From: Deltaproteobacteria bacterium
Lineage (GTDB): Bacteria; Desulfobacterota; Desulfovibrionia; Desulfovibrionales; Desulfovibrionaceae
Reading direction: 5' to 3'
Length of the DNA stretch: 16,518 nucleotides
Assembly: GCA_031280335.1 (NCBI GenBank)
Contig: JAITGZ010000142.1
Location: 1-16,518, forward strand
Each line of letters begins with the position of its first letter. The stretch's first letter is position 1. Shown one piece after another: positions 8,673 to 14,427 of this stretch. Below the pieces are notes generated by a model. That model was not told the DNA's origin. It did no database searches and saw only the letters and a program-made list of their open reading frames with translations. A program made the translations under genes and the position numbers.

Positions 8673-10768
8673 CAGGATTTGTCCTCCAGCCAGATCACAA
8701 AGGCATTGTCCCCAGGCAAAGGCTCGCGCAAAGGAGGGAAGCTCCCCAGGGGCCAGTCGGCACCGGGCGGGGGGGACTGGCGCGCCACCCTGGCCCCCTG
8801 CCCGCGCACCAGGGGGATGATGTTGCCTGCGGCCAGCACGGCGGCGGCTTCATGCAGGGCCAGCCCACGCAGATCCGGGACTTTGTGGAAGGAAGGAAGC
8901 CCCCGCCCCCGCTCCGCCGGACCGGCGGATCCGGTAACGGATGCGCCGGCCAGACCGCTTCTTTTCAGGGCGTCTTCCCTGGCCATGCGCTGGGTGTAGG
9001 CGGCGGGTTGAAAACGCTCGGCCTCATCCTCCAGGGCGGTCGCGGCTTTAGGATCGGCATCGGGAAGGCGCCCCAGAGAAGCCAGGGCGTCCGTCAGCAC
9101 CTGTTTAAAGATGGGGGCGGCCGCAGTGGCACCGTATTTGTTGTTTCTGGGGTCAACGATTACCACCAGTACCAGCAGTTCCGGCTTGTCCGCCGGGGCT
9201 ACGCCCACAAAGGAGGCAATGCGTTTTTCTCCATATACCCCCTGCTCCGCCACCTCCGCTGTGCCCGTTTTGCCCAATACCTTAAGCCAGGGGATGCGCG
9301 CCGCCCGTCCGCCTCCGTCCTCGTCGTTGACCACAGCCTCCAGCATGCGCATAACCCTGGCGGCGGTATCAGGCGAAAAGATGCGTTCTTCGTCCTGGGC
9401 GGGGGGGGCGTCCAGGATCAGGCGCAAGGGCTTTTTGATCCCGCCGTTGATCAGACACAGATAGGCCTGGGCCATCTGGATCAAGGTGGAAGAAAAGCCC
9501 TGCCCGAAGCCGGCGGCGGCCAGATCCACCTCTCCCCATTTTACGGCCTGGCGAAGTATGCCGGGGTTTTCACCCGTGAGCGGCAGGGAACTCTTTTGCC
9601 CGAAGCCCAAACGGTAAAGATAATTCTGATATTTTTTCGCCCCCAGCAACATGGCGATTTTGCCCATAACGATGTTGCTGGAATATTTCATCCCATCCGT
9701 TACGGAAAGAAGCTTTTTGGGACGGGTGTCGGTAAAGGTTTTGCCGCGCAGGGTCCATTTGCCGTTTTCCGTGTCAAACAGCGTGTCCGGGGTGATTTTG
9801 CCTTCTTCCAGCGCGGCCGCCACCACAAAGGGCTTGATGGTGGACCCGAATTCCAGGGCATCCATGGCCAGACGGTTACGGCGGTGTTCCGGAGGATATT
9901 GGGAATACAGATTGGGATTGATCAAAGGGGCCTGGGCCCAGGCCAGAATTTCGCCGCCGGCGGCATGGACCACCAAAGCTCCGCCCCATTGCGCGGCATT
10001 TTCACGCACGGCGGCGGCCAAGGTTTTTTCCGTGTAATGCTGGATGGTGGAATCAATGGTTAACTGCAGATCCCTGCCGTTCAGCATCTTGAGATTGCTC
10101 AACATGCCGTCTTCCATATACATGCGCGTGCCGGAGGCGCTGCGCTGCGCCTGAAAAAAAGTACTCCGCCCGGCCAGTCTGGATTCAAAGGACCGTTCCA
10201 GTCCTTCCAGCCCTATGGAGTCCTGCCCGGTAAAACCCAGAAGCTGAGCCGCCTGATGGCTGTTTTTGTAAATGCGGCTCTGCTCGTTGTACAGTTCAAG
10301 ACCGGCCAGGCCGGCCTCGCGTATATCCCTGGCCTGTATCTCGGAAAGGTTGCGGCGCAGCACCAGATACTTTTTGGAGCTTTGCAGCTGACTGATGATT
10401 TTGTCCTGCGGCACGTCCATAACTGAACTCAGAAAAGAGACGGTCAGAGGCATGTCCTTGATCTGCGGCGGACGAACGGCCAGGGAGTAGCTTTCTATGC
10501 TGGAGGCCAGCGCCGCCCCGTGGCGGTCCAGAATGGACCCGCGCCGGCCGGTGTGTTTTTCCGGTATAAGATGCTGGCGGGCCGCCCTGGCCGCAAAGTC
10601 CGTGCCGTGATTGATCTGCAGGTCATAGAAATTGCTCCAGATATAGCCCATGAACAGGGCGAGCAAAAAGGCCACCGCCAGCATGGGTATTGCACCCCGG
10701 ACGGGTTCGTTGCCTTTGCGGGCGGCGGCGCGCCCCCGCGCGCGGTTTGAACTTGGCATGGCCTTCAT
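8672..10768 (-). CDS. ftsI: Penicillin-binding protein FtsI/PBP3-type transpeptidase with C-terminal PASTA domain
   Basis: Class B PBP that crosslinks septal peptidoglycan in the periplasm as the partner of FtsW. From the chosen ATG it has 698 residues: a short basic cytoplasmic tail, one membrane anchor at about 27-44, a PBP dimerisation domain with RRGSILDR near 75-82, then the transpeptidase. The catalytic triad motifs are STIK (Ser309), SSN (363-365) and KTG (500-502). After a long linker there is a single PASTA-like domain at about 630-675 beginning VPDLRGL. E. coli FtsI (588 residues) lacks this extension. I chose the ATG at 10766-10768; a TTG further upstream is in frame but has no Shine-Dalgarno. 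The upstream leader is AT-rich with only a weak GAG, so initiation looks poor compared with its neighbours. Confidence 0.94.
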   Translation of the reverse strand: MKAMPSSNRARGRAAARKGNEPVRGAIPMLAVAFLLALFMGYIWSNFYDLQINHGTDFAARAARQHLIPEKHTGRRGSILDRHGAALASSIESYSLAVRPPQIKDMPLTVSFLSSVMDVPQDKIISQLQSSKKYLVLRRNLSEIQARDIREAGLAGLELYNEQSRIYKNSHQAAQLLGFTGQDSIGLEGLERSFESRLAGRSTFFQAQRSASGTRMYMEDGMLSNLKMLNGRDLQLTIDSTIQHYTEKTLAAAVRENAAQWGGALVVHAAGGEILAWAQAPLINPNLYSQYPPEHRRNRLAMDALEFGSTIKPFVVAAALEEGKITPDTLFDTENGKWTLRGKTFTDTRPKKLLSVTDGMKYSSNIVMGKIAMLLGAKKYQNYLYRLGFGQKSSLPLTGENPGILRQAVKWGEVDLAAAGFGQGFSSTLIQMAQAYLCLINGGIKKPLRLILDAPPAQDEERIFSPDTAARVMRMLEAVVNDEDGGGRAARIPWLKVLGKTGTAEVAEQGVYGEKRIASFVGVAPADKPELLVLVVIVDPRNNKYGATAAAPIFKQVLTDALASLGRLPDADPKAATALEDEAERFQPAAYTQRMAREDALKRSGLAGASVTGSAGPAERGRGLPSFHKVPDLRGLALHEAAAVLAAGNIIPLVRGQGARVARQSPPPGADWPLGSFPPLREPLPGDNAFVIWLEDKS

Positions 10769-10803
10769 ATATAATCTCAAAATTAAAGTATTCTAAAATG
10801 GGG

Positions 10804-11130
10804 CTATGGTTCCAGGCGCCGTATTTGCCCCGGTCTGGGTCTGGACATATCCAGGCCCAGGGCCTTGATTTTCTTTTCCAGCGAGTGCTGGTTGCTGAGT
10901 ACGTCCCGTTCCGCGGCGAGTTTTTCGGAGTGGGAGAGCAGCTTGGAGTTTTCCATTTTGGCTTCGCGCAAGCGTTTGCCCAGGTCGATGAGCGGGCGCG
11001 AATGCACCCAGACAATGGCCAGGCCCAGCAAAAAGTTAAGGCCCAGGGAACAGGCCAGAAGCAATATACCCGGGCTGTTCCGGGGGGCGCCGGAGGTTGC
11101 GCTGTTTACTTGTTTTTGATCCATGTTCAT
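10804..11130 (-). CDS. ftsL: Cell division protein FtsL-like
   Basis: A 108-residue bitopic membrane protein in the ftsL position between rsmH and ftsI. There is a short polar N-terminus, one hydrophobic span at about 21-42, then a charged heptad-like stretch at about 45-92 (leucines spaced among Glu, Lys and Arg) that should form a periplasmic coiled coil, and a basic tail. This matches the FtsL topology; FtsL is a structural part of the divisome that, with FtsB and FtsQ, activates FtsW-FtsI. Primary sequence is poorly conserved in this family, so the call rests on position, size and topology. Two in-frame ATGs (11130 and 11124) are both possible. Neither has a clear Shine-Dalgarno, and the 82-bp gap to rsmH holds no recognisable gene. 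Confidence 0.78.
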   Translation of the reverse strand: MNMDQKQVNSATSGAPRNSPGILLLACSLGLNFLLGLAIVWVHSRPLIDLGKRLREAKMENSKLLSHSEKLAAERDVLSNQHSLEKKIKALGLDMSRPRPGQIRRLEP

Positions 11131-11212
11131 ATATATGTCTGTTTTTTAAGTCAGTTCTATCCCCGCCCCTTTAAGGGCCATGTATGCGTCCGTGCTTTTT
11201 TGGTAACGCCCT

Positions 11213-12193
11213 TCAGGTCGGTTGCGCCAATGGGGGTGCCGGCTCCGGCAGGCGTTCAGCCACGCGCAGTTTGGCGCTGCGCGCGCGCGGGTTGGCGGCC
11301 AGTTCCGCTTCGCCCGGGGTCAGCGCTTTTTTGGTGATCAGGCGTAGAGTGGGGCGGTGTCCGCAGAGGCAGCGCCGCACATGGGGAGGGCAGAGGCAGC
11401 CGGCTGCTTCCGTGCGGAAAAAATGTTTGACCAGCCGGTCTTCCAGGGAGTGAAAGCTGATTATGGCCACCCGCGCCCCAGGGTTGAGCCTGGGGACAAT
11501 GCGTTCCATAAAAAGGCGCAGCTGCCCCAGTTCGTCGTTCACAGCCAGGCGCAGGGCTTGAAAGGTTCTGGTGGCCGGATGGTTGCGGGCCTTGGCCCGC
11601 CATGAGGGCGGATAGGCTTTTTCCACCAGGGCGGCGAGATCCCCCGTGCGTTCCAGGGGGCGGACGGCCCTGCTTTGCGCCACGGCCCTGGCAATGCGCC
11701 CGGCCATGGGTTCTTCGCCGAATTTTTTTAGAATGGATTCCAACTCTTTCTCCCCCAGGCTGTTCAGCAGTTGGGCGGCGTTCATCCCTGTTTCAGAATC
11801 CAGGCGCATGTCCAGGGGCCCGTCGCGCATAAAGCTGAAGCCTCTTTCCGCTGTATCCAATTGCAGCGAACTGACCCCCGCGTCCACCAGGGCGCCATCC
11901 ACTTTGTCCCACCCCAGGTTTTCCAGGGCTGCCGCAAAATCGGCAAAGGGCAGGTGCGCTGTGTGCAGCGCCCGGCCGAAACGCGCCAGGTTAATCCCGG
12001 CCAGATTCAAAGCCCGGCGGTCGCGGTCCAGGCCCAAAAGCTCCGCCCCCGGCCCGGCCGCCTGCAAAAGCAGGGCCGCATGTCCGCCCAGGCCCAGGGT
12101 CGCGTCCAGGTAACGCCCGCCCGGTCTGGGCAGCAAAAGTTCCGTAAGCTCCCCGGCCAGCACCGGCACGTGCGCGGGCGCGTCCGGTTTCAT
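11213..12193 (-). CDS. rsmH: 16S rRNA (cytosine(1402)-N(4))-methyltransferase (RsmH/MraW)
   Basis: SAM-dependent methyltransferase that modifies C1402 in the decoding centre of 16S rRNA; it is a standard second gene of dcw clusters. From the chosen start it has 326 residues, near the usual 310-320. HVPVL at 8-12 is the typical family start. The SAM-binding motif LDATLGLGGH is at 29-38 and GLDRD at 54-58. AERGFSFMRDGPLDMR at 115-130 is highly diagnostic. NHPATRTFQALR is at 205-216 and a paired Cys motif (CLC and CLC) at 266-277. The frame stays open up to an ATG at 12301, but the ATG at 12191-12193 overlaps the mraZ stop as ATGA and begins right before the conserved N-terminus, so I use it. 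Confidence 0.95.
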   Translation of the reverse strand: MKPDAPAHVPVLAGELTELLLPRPGGRYLDATLGLGGHAALLLQAAGPGAELLGLDRDRRALNLAGINLARFGRALHTAHLPFADFAAALENLGWDKVDGALVDAGVSSLQLDTAERGFSFMRDGPLDMRLDSETGMNAAQLLNSLGEKELESILKKFGEEPMAGRIARAVAQSRAVRPLERTGDLAALVEKAYPPSWRAKARNHPATRTFQALRLAVNDELGQLRLFMERIVPRLNPGARVAIISFHSLEDRLVKHFFRTEAAGCLCPPHVRRCLCGHRPTLRLITKKALTPGEAELAANPRARSAKLRVAERLPEPAPPLAQPT

Positions 12194-12675
12194 CGGCGGC
12201 GCGGCCCGGGCCGCGCCGGCCTGATCCTTGCGGGCAGGGCGGCGGGAGCGCTCTTTTTCATGCCCACATGGCTGAAGTCCATATTCTGGCAAGCTTCCCA
12301 TCGTTCAGGCTGCCAGATTTCAAAAAAATCCCCCAGGCCCACCAGCACGGCCGCGGCGTTTATGCCCGCATAGCGCAGCAGGTTTTTGCTCAGCAGAATG
12401 CGCCCCTGGGCATCGGCCAGCATAGGCTCGGCCCCGCCCCAGACCTGGCGGGCGAAGTTTCTTTCCAGCAAATCCGCCGAATCCATTTTGCTCTTCAGGT
12501 CTTCTTTGTACGGTTCCCAGTCGGGCAGGGCATAGCCGCGAACGCAGCTGTGTATGGTGGTGAGGATGAGCCTGCCTTCCGCGTCCTTGGAGAACAGCGT
12601 TTTGCGAAACTCCGGCGGCAGAACCAGCCGGTTTTTGCTGTCCATAAGACGGTCTATGGTACTCATGAATTCCAT
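12190..12675 (-). CDS. mraZ: Transcriptional regulator MraZ
   Basis: DNA-binding protein of the MraZ/AbrB-like fold, known to repress its own dcw operon through GTGGGA repeats. From the ATG at 12673-12675 it has 161 residues, and two swapped-hairpin domains are visible. The first has DSKNRL at 12-17, where Asn replaces the usual Gly of DxKGR; the second has DAQGRI at 88-93. The C-terminal 20 or so residues are rich in Ala, Pro and Arg and overlap the rsmH start. An ATG at 12726 is in frame but lies upstream of the -10 element, so it cannot be on the transcript from the promoter described here. Another ATG at 12664-12666 is possible; the chosen one aligns best with the MFxG-type N-terminus. 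First gene of the operon. Confidence 0.93.
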   Translation of the reverse strand: MEFMSTIDRLMDSKNRLVLPPEFRKTLFSKDAEGRLILTTIHSCVRGYALPDWEPYKEDLKSKMDSADLLERNFARQVWGGAEPMLADAQGRILLSKNLLRYAGINAAAVLVGLGDFFEIWQPERWEACQNMDFSHVGMKKSAPAALPARIRPARPGPRRR

Positions 12676-12710
12676 AACAGACCCATTTTTAAGGCTTGTG
12701 CCACATTTTT

Positions 12711-12736
12711 TTCTACTATATCCCACAAGTTCCCAC
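12711..12736 (-). promoter_or_regulatory. MraZ operator: tandem GTGGGA boxes
   Basis: On the minus strand GTGGGA occurs at 12736-12731 and again at 12726-12721, exactly 10 bp apart. A degenerate third unit (GTAGAA) follows in the same register at 12716-12711 and merges with the -10 element. Direct GTGGGA-type repeats with one helical turn spacing are the established MraZ binding site. Their position between -35 and -10 means bound MraZ would block RNA polymerase, consistent with autorepression. Confidence 0.85.
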
Positions 12737-12745
12737 AGGTGTCAA
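12715..12745 (-). promoter_or_regulatory. Promoter of the mraZ-led dcw operon
   Basis: Read on the minus strand: a perfect -35 TTGACA (12745-12740), a 19-bp spacer, and a -10 TATAGT (12720-12715), five of six to consensus. The predicted start of transcription is near 12708, giving a leader of about 33 nt before the mraZ ATG. An A/T-only block at 12764-12776 lies upstream of the -35 and could act as an UP element. The spacer is longer than the ideal 17 bp and holds the MraZ boxes. Confidence 0.8.
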
Positions 12746-12939
12746 GACCGTAAAGCGTGAAAGAAAAAATATTTTTGTCCTCTTCAGCCGGTAACCGGGG
12801 CAATGCGTCTTGGAAGCGCTCCGGGCCGGGGCAGGCAATCCTTTCCCCCTGCCTATACCGGTCAATATTTTGTCGCCCGTGGCGCGTGCGCTGGGTGCCG
12901 GCGGGCGCAAAAACATGATGTGAATATGCGATATTGTAC

Positions 12940-12955
12940 TGGCATGAATTTTGCT
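12940..12955 (+). promoter_or_regulatory. Candidate sigma-54 (-24/-12) promoter
   Basis: TGGCATGAATTTTGCT matches the sigma-54 consensus TGGCACG-N4-TTGCW with one mismatch in the conserved bases. The GG (12941-12942) and GC (12953-12954) are separated by exactly 10 nt, as required. Transcription would start near 12966, about 39 nt before the radical SAM start codon. No convincing sigma-70 promoter was seen in front of this gene. An inverted repeat CGCCCG/CGGGCG at 12874-12879 and 12902-12907, about 60-90 bp upstream of the start site, is a weak candidate enhancer-binding site. Confidence 0.65.
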
Positions 12956-12962
12956 TCAAAAA

Positions 12963-12979
12963 GCGCGAGGGCCTTGCGC
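12963..12979 (+). other. Small hairpin in the leader of the radical SAM gene
   Basis: GCGCGAG, loop GGC, CTTGCGC: a 7-bp stem with one G-T pair, located at the predicted transcription start. It is not followed by a T tract, so it is unlikely to be a terminator. It might stabilise the 5' end of the mRNA. Confidence 0.4.
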
Positions 12980-12990
12980 CTGTCATTGTA

Positions 12991-12996
12991 AAGGAG
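12991..12996 (+). promoter_or_regulatory. Shine-Dalgarno that fixes the radical SAM start
   Basis: AAGGAG lies 8 nt before the ATG at 13005. The frame is open further up to an ATG at 12951, but that ATG lies inside the sigma-54 promoter and has no Shine-Dalgarno, so the 13005 start is preferred. Confidence 0.85.
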
Positions 12997-13004
12997 CAAA
13001 AGTT

Positions 13005-14276
13005 ATGGATCAGGCCGTATATGTGGTAACGGACAATATTGCCGCCGCAGGCGGCGCTTCGGAGTGCGCCCTTGCCGGGCGCGGCGAGGCGGCCGGACGG
13101 CAGACGGAAGAATGGAGCGCCGCCAAGCGCTGGAACCCCTTCAACAGTTATAAGCTGGTGGCCCATGTGGAGCGCTGGAAGCACATACGGCGCGGGCGTC
13201 CTTTGCCGCCGCCGGCCCTGGTTACGGTTGATCCGGCCAATGTCTGCAACTTCAACTGCGTCTGGTGCAATGCCGAATATATACGGCAGCACAGAAATGC
13301 CAGTCTGTCGGAAAAGACCTTGCTGGATCTGGCGGACTTTTTGCCCGTATGGGGGCGCGGCCGCTTTTCCGGCCATTTCGGCGTGGGAGCCATCTGTGTG
13401 GCTGGCGGGGGGGAGCCTTTGCTGAACAAGGCCACCGCCGCCTTTGTGGATAAGGTTGTGGCCGGGGGCATAGATGTGGGCATGGTGACCAACGGCAGTC
13501 TTATATATGACTGCATGGACGCCTTGTCCCAGTGTACCTGGATAGGCGTATCCGTTGACGCCGGCAGCGCGGCTGTTTTTAACAGCCTGAAGGGATTTGG
13601 CCGGGATAGCGGCATGTTTGACAAGGTCATCAACAATATGGCCCTGCTTACGGATTACGCCCGCAGCCGCCACGCCCGTCTGGGGCTGCCGCATCCGGCC
13701 TACGGGGTGAGCTATAAATTCTTGCTGCACAAGGACAATATAGGCGAAATTTTTGCCGCCGCCAGATTGGCCAAGGAAATAGGCTGCAAGAACATACACT
13801 TCCGTCCGGCGGGGACGCCCTGGGACAAAATGGGCACAGACGATGAAATAGTCTTCAGCCGGGACGATATAGCCCTGTTTCAGGAGCAGATCGCCCTGGC
13901 CCGTGAACTGGACTGCGAAAACTTCAGCGTCTATGGGGTTACGCATAAATTTTCCGGGCAGTTTGAAAAGAGCAATGACTTTTGCGCCTGCCACGCCCTG
14001 TTCATGACAGCGGTAATCGCGCCGCCCTCCGGTCAGGATAAGGACGCCTTCACCCTGGGGCTGTGCTGCGACAGACGCGGCGACGCCAAACTGGAACTGC
14101 TCGCCGACAGCGCGGATGTGCGCGAGATAGAATCAGCCTGGGGCGGCCCCAAGCATTGGCGGATGCACGACAGCATCAATATAGCCGCTGAATGCCCGCG
14201 CTGCACTTACCAGCCGCACAACCAAATATATGAACAGGTCATCCTGAACGACAGCATGACTTATAAGTTTATTTAA
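13005..14276 (+). CDS. Radical SAM protein with cysteine-rich C-terminus, function unknown
   Basis: A 423-residue radical SAM enzyme. The cluster-binding motif CNFNCVWC (Cys81, Cys85, Cys88; CxxxCxxC spacing) follows a VTVDPANV strand, and AGGGEP at 133-138 is the SAM-binding GGE motif. MVTNGSL near 160-166 and VSVDAG near 182-187 are the later strands of the partial TIM barrel. Six more cysteines lie in the C-terminal third: C327 and C329 (CAC), C354 and C355 (CC), and C397 and C400 (CPRC). These could bind an auxiliary iron-sulfur cluster as in SPASM or twitch domains, though the spacing is not the classical SPASM pattern. The gene heads an accessory cluster with a nucleotide-sugar dehydrogenase and methyltransferases, suggesting sugar or glycan modification. 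It is preceded by a sigma-54 promoter. Isoleucine codons are ATA in 13 of 22 cases by hand count, unlike mraY. The substrate cannot be inferred. Confidence 0.85.
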   Translation: MDQAVYVVTDNIAAAGGASECALAGRGEAAGRQTEEWSAAKRWNPFNSYKLVAHVERWKHIRRGRPLPPPALVTVDPANVCNFNCVWCNAEYIRQHRNASLSEKTLLDLADFLPVWGRGRFSGHFGVGAICVAGGGEPLLNKATAAFVDKVVAGGIDVGMVTNGSLIYDCMDALSQCTWIGVSVDAGSAAVFNSLKGFGRDSGMFDKVINNMALLTDYARSRHARLGLPHPAYGVSYKFLLHKDNIGEIFAAARLAKEIGCKNIHFRPAGTPWDKMGTDDEIVFSRDDIALFQEQIALARELDCENFSVYGVTHKFSGQFEKSNDFCACHALFMTAVIAPPSGQDKDAFTLGLCCDRRGDAKLELLADSADVREIESAWGGPKHWRMHDSINIAAECPRCTYQPHNQIYEQVILNDSMTYKFI

Positions 14277-14336
14277 GGGGTTTCCAAAGGGGCTAAAAGG
14301 GGCATGTTCGCCAGGATGTGGCTTTATCTCCCATCT

Positions 14337-14355
14337 CCTTGGCACAGTGGCAAGG
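14337..14355 (+). repeat. Intergenic hairpin 1 after the radical SAM gene
   Basis: CCTTG-G-CAC-A-GTG-G-CAAGG is a near-perfect inverted repeat with one G-G mismatch. An alternative pairing uses GGCAC (14341-14345) with the later GTGCC (14355-14359), so the two structures exclude each other. It lies in the 151-bp gap between the radical SAM and dehydrogenase genes. Confidence 0.5.
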
Positions 14356-14371
14356 TGCCTTTGGCGGGGGT

Positions 14372-14392
14372 GCCGGGGGCGGAGCCTCCGGC
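14372..14392 (+). repeat. GC-rich hairpin 2, copy 1 of an intergenic repeat
   Basis: A 9-bp stem (GCCGGGGGC with GCCTCCGGC, one G-T pair) closes a GGA loop. The core GGGGCGGAGCC (14376-14386) recurs with one change as GGGGCGGAACC at 16096-16106. In both places AATTAATC follows. There is no T tract, so simple intrinsic termination is not supported. Confidence 0.6.
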
Positions 14393-14396
14393 TGAA

Positions 14397-14414
14397 CAAA
14401 ATTAATCTGCTTTA
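14397..14414 (+). repeat. 18-nt intergenic motif, copy 1
   Basis: CAAAATTAATCTGCTTTA, which matches the copy at 16151-16168 at 16 of 18 positions (consensus CAAARTTAAYCTGCTTTA; both differences are transitions). It ends next to the AAGAGG Shine-Dalgarno of the dehydrogenase gene. It could be the conserved end of a dispersed repeat or a shared regulatory site. Confidence 0.6.
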
Positions 14415-14427
14415 AGAGGCCAAACAT

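Noticed and set aside
11146..11181. An 11-residue minus-strand frame just before ftsL
   Set aside because: Too short to support and no Shine-Dalgarno; a leader peptide role would be speculation.
12194..12301. N-terminal extension of rsmH to an upstream ATG
   Set aside because: It would overlap most of the mraZ C-terminus, is not part of the family, and the ATGA-coupled start fits the conserved N-terminus.
12676..12726. Upstream ATG for mraZ at 12726
   Set aside because: It lies within the promoter spacer, upstream of the predicted transcription start.
12803..12991. A 62-residue plus-strand frame between the divergent promoters
   Set aside because: No Shine-Dalgarno, it spans the sigma-54 promoter, and its Arg/Gly-rich composition looks like noncoding DNA read through.
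12663..13994. A 443-residue open frame on the minus strand opposite the radical SAM gene and the divergent control region
   Set aside because: It runs antisense through a well-supported gene and across two promoters, and its composition is typical of a shadow frame in GC-rich DNA.
14339..14356. TGGCAC before the dehydrogenase as a second sigma-54 promoter
   Set aside because: There is no GC at the required 10-nt spacing after the GG; the sequence is better explained as part of a hairpin.
14304..14405. A 33-residue plus-strand frame in the gap before the dehydrogenase
   Set aside because: The ATG is only one base after a purine run, and the frame consists largely of the hairpin repeat; more likely repeat DNA than a peptide gene or RiPP precursor.
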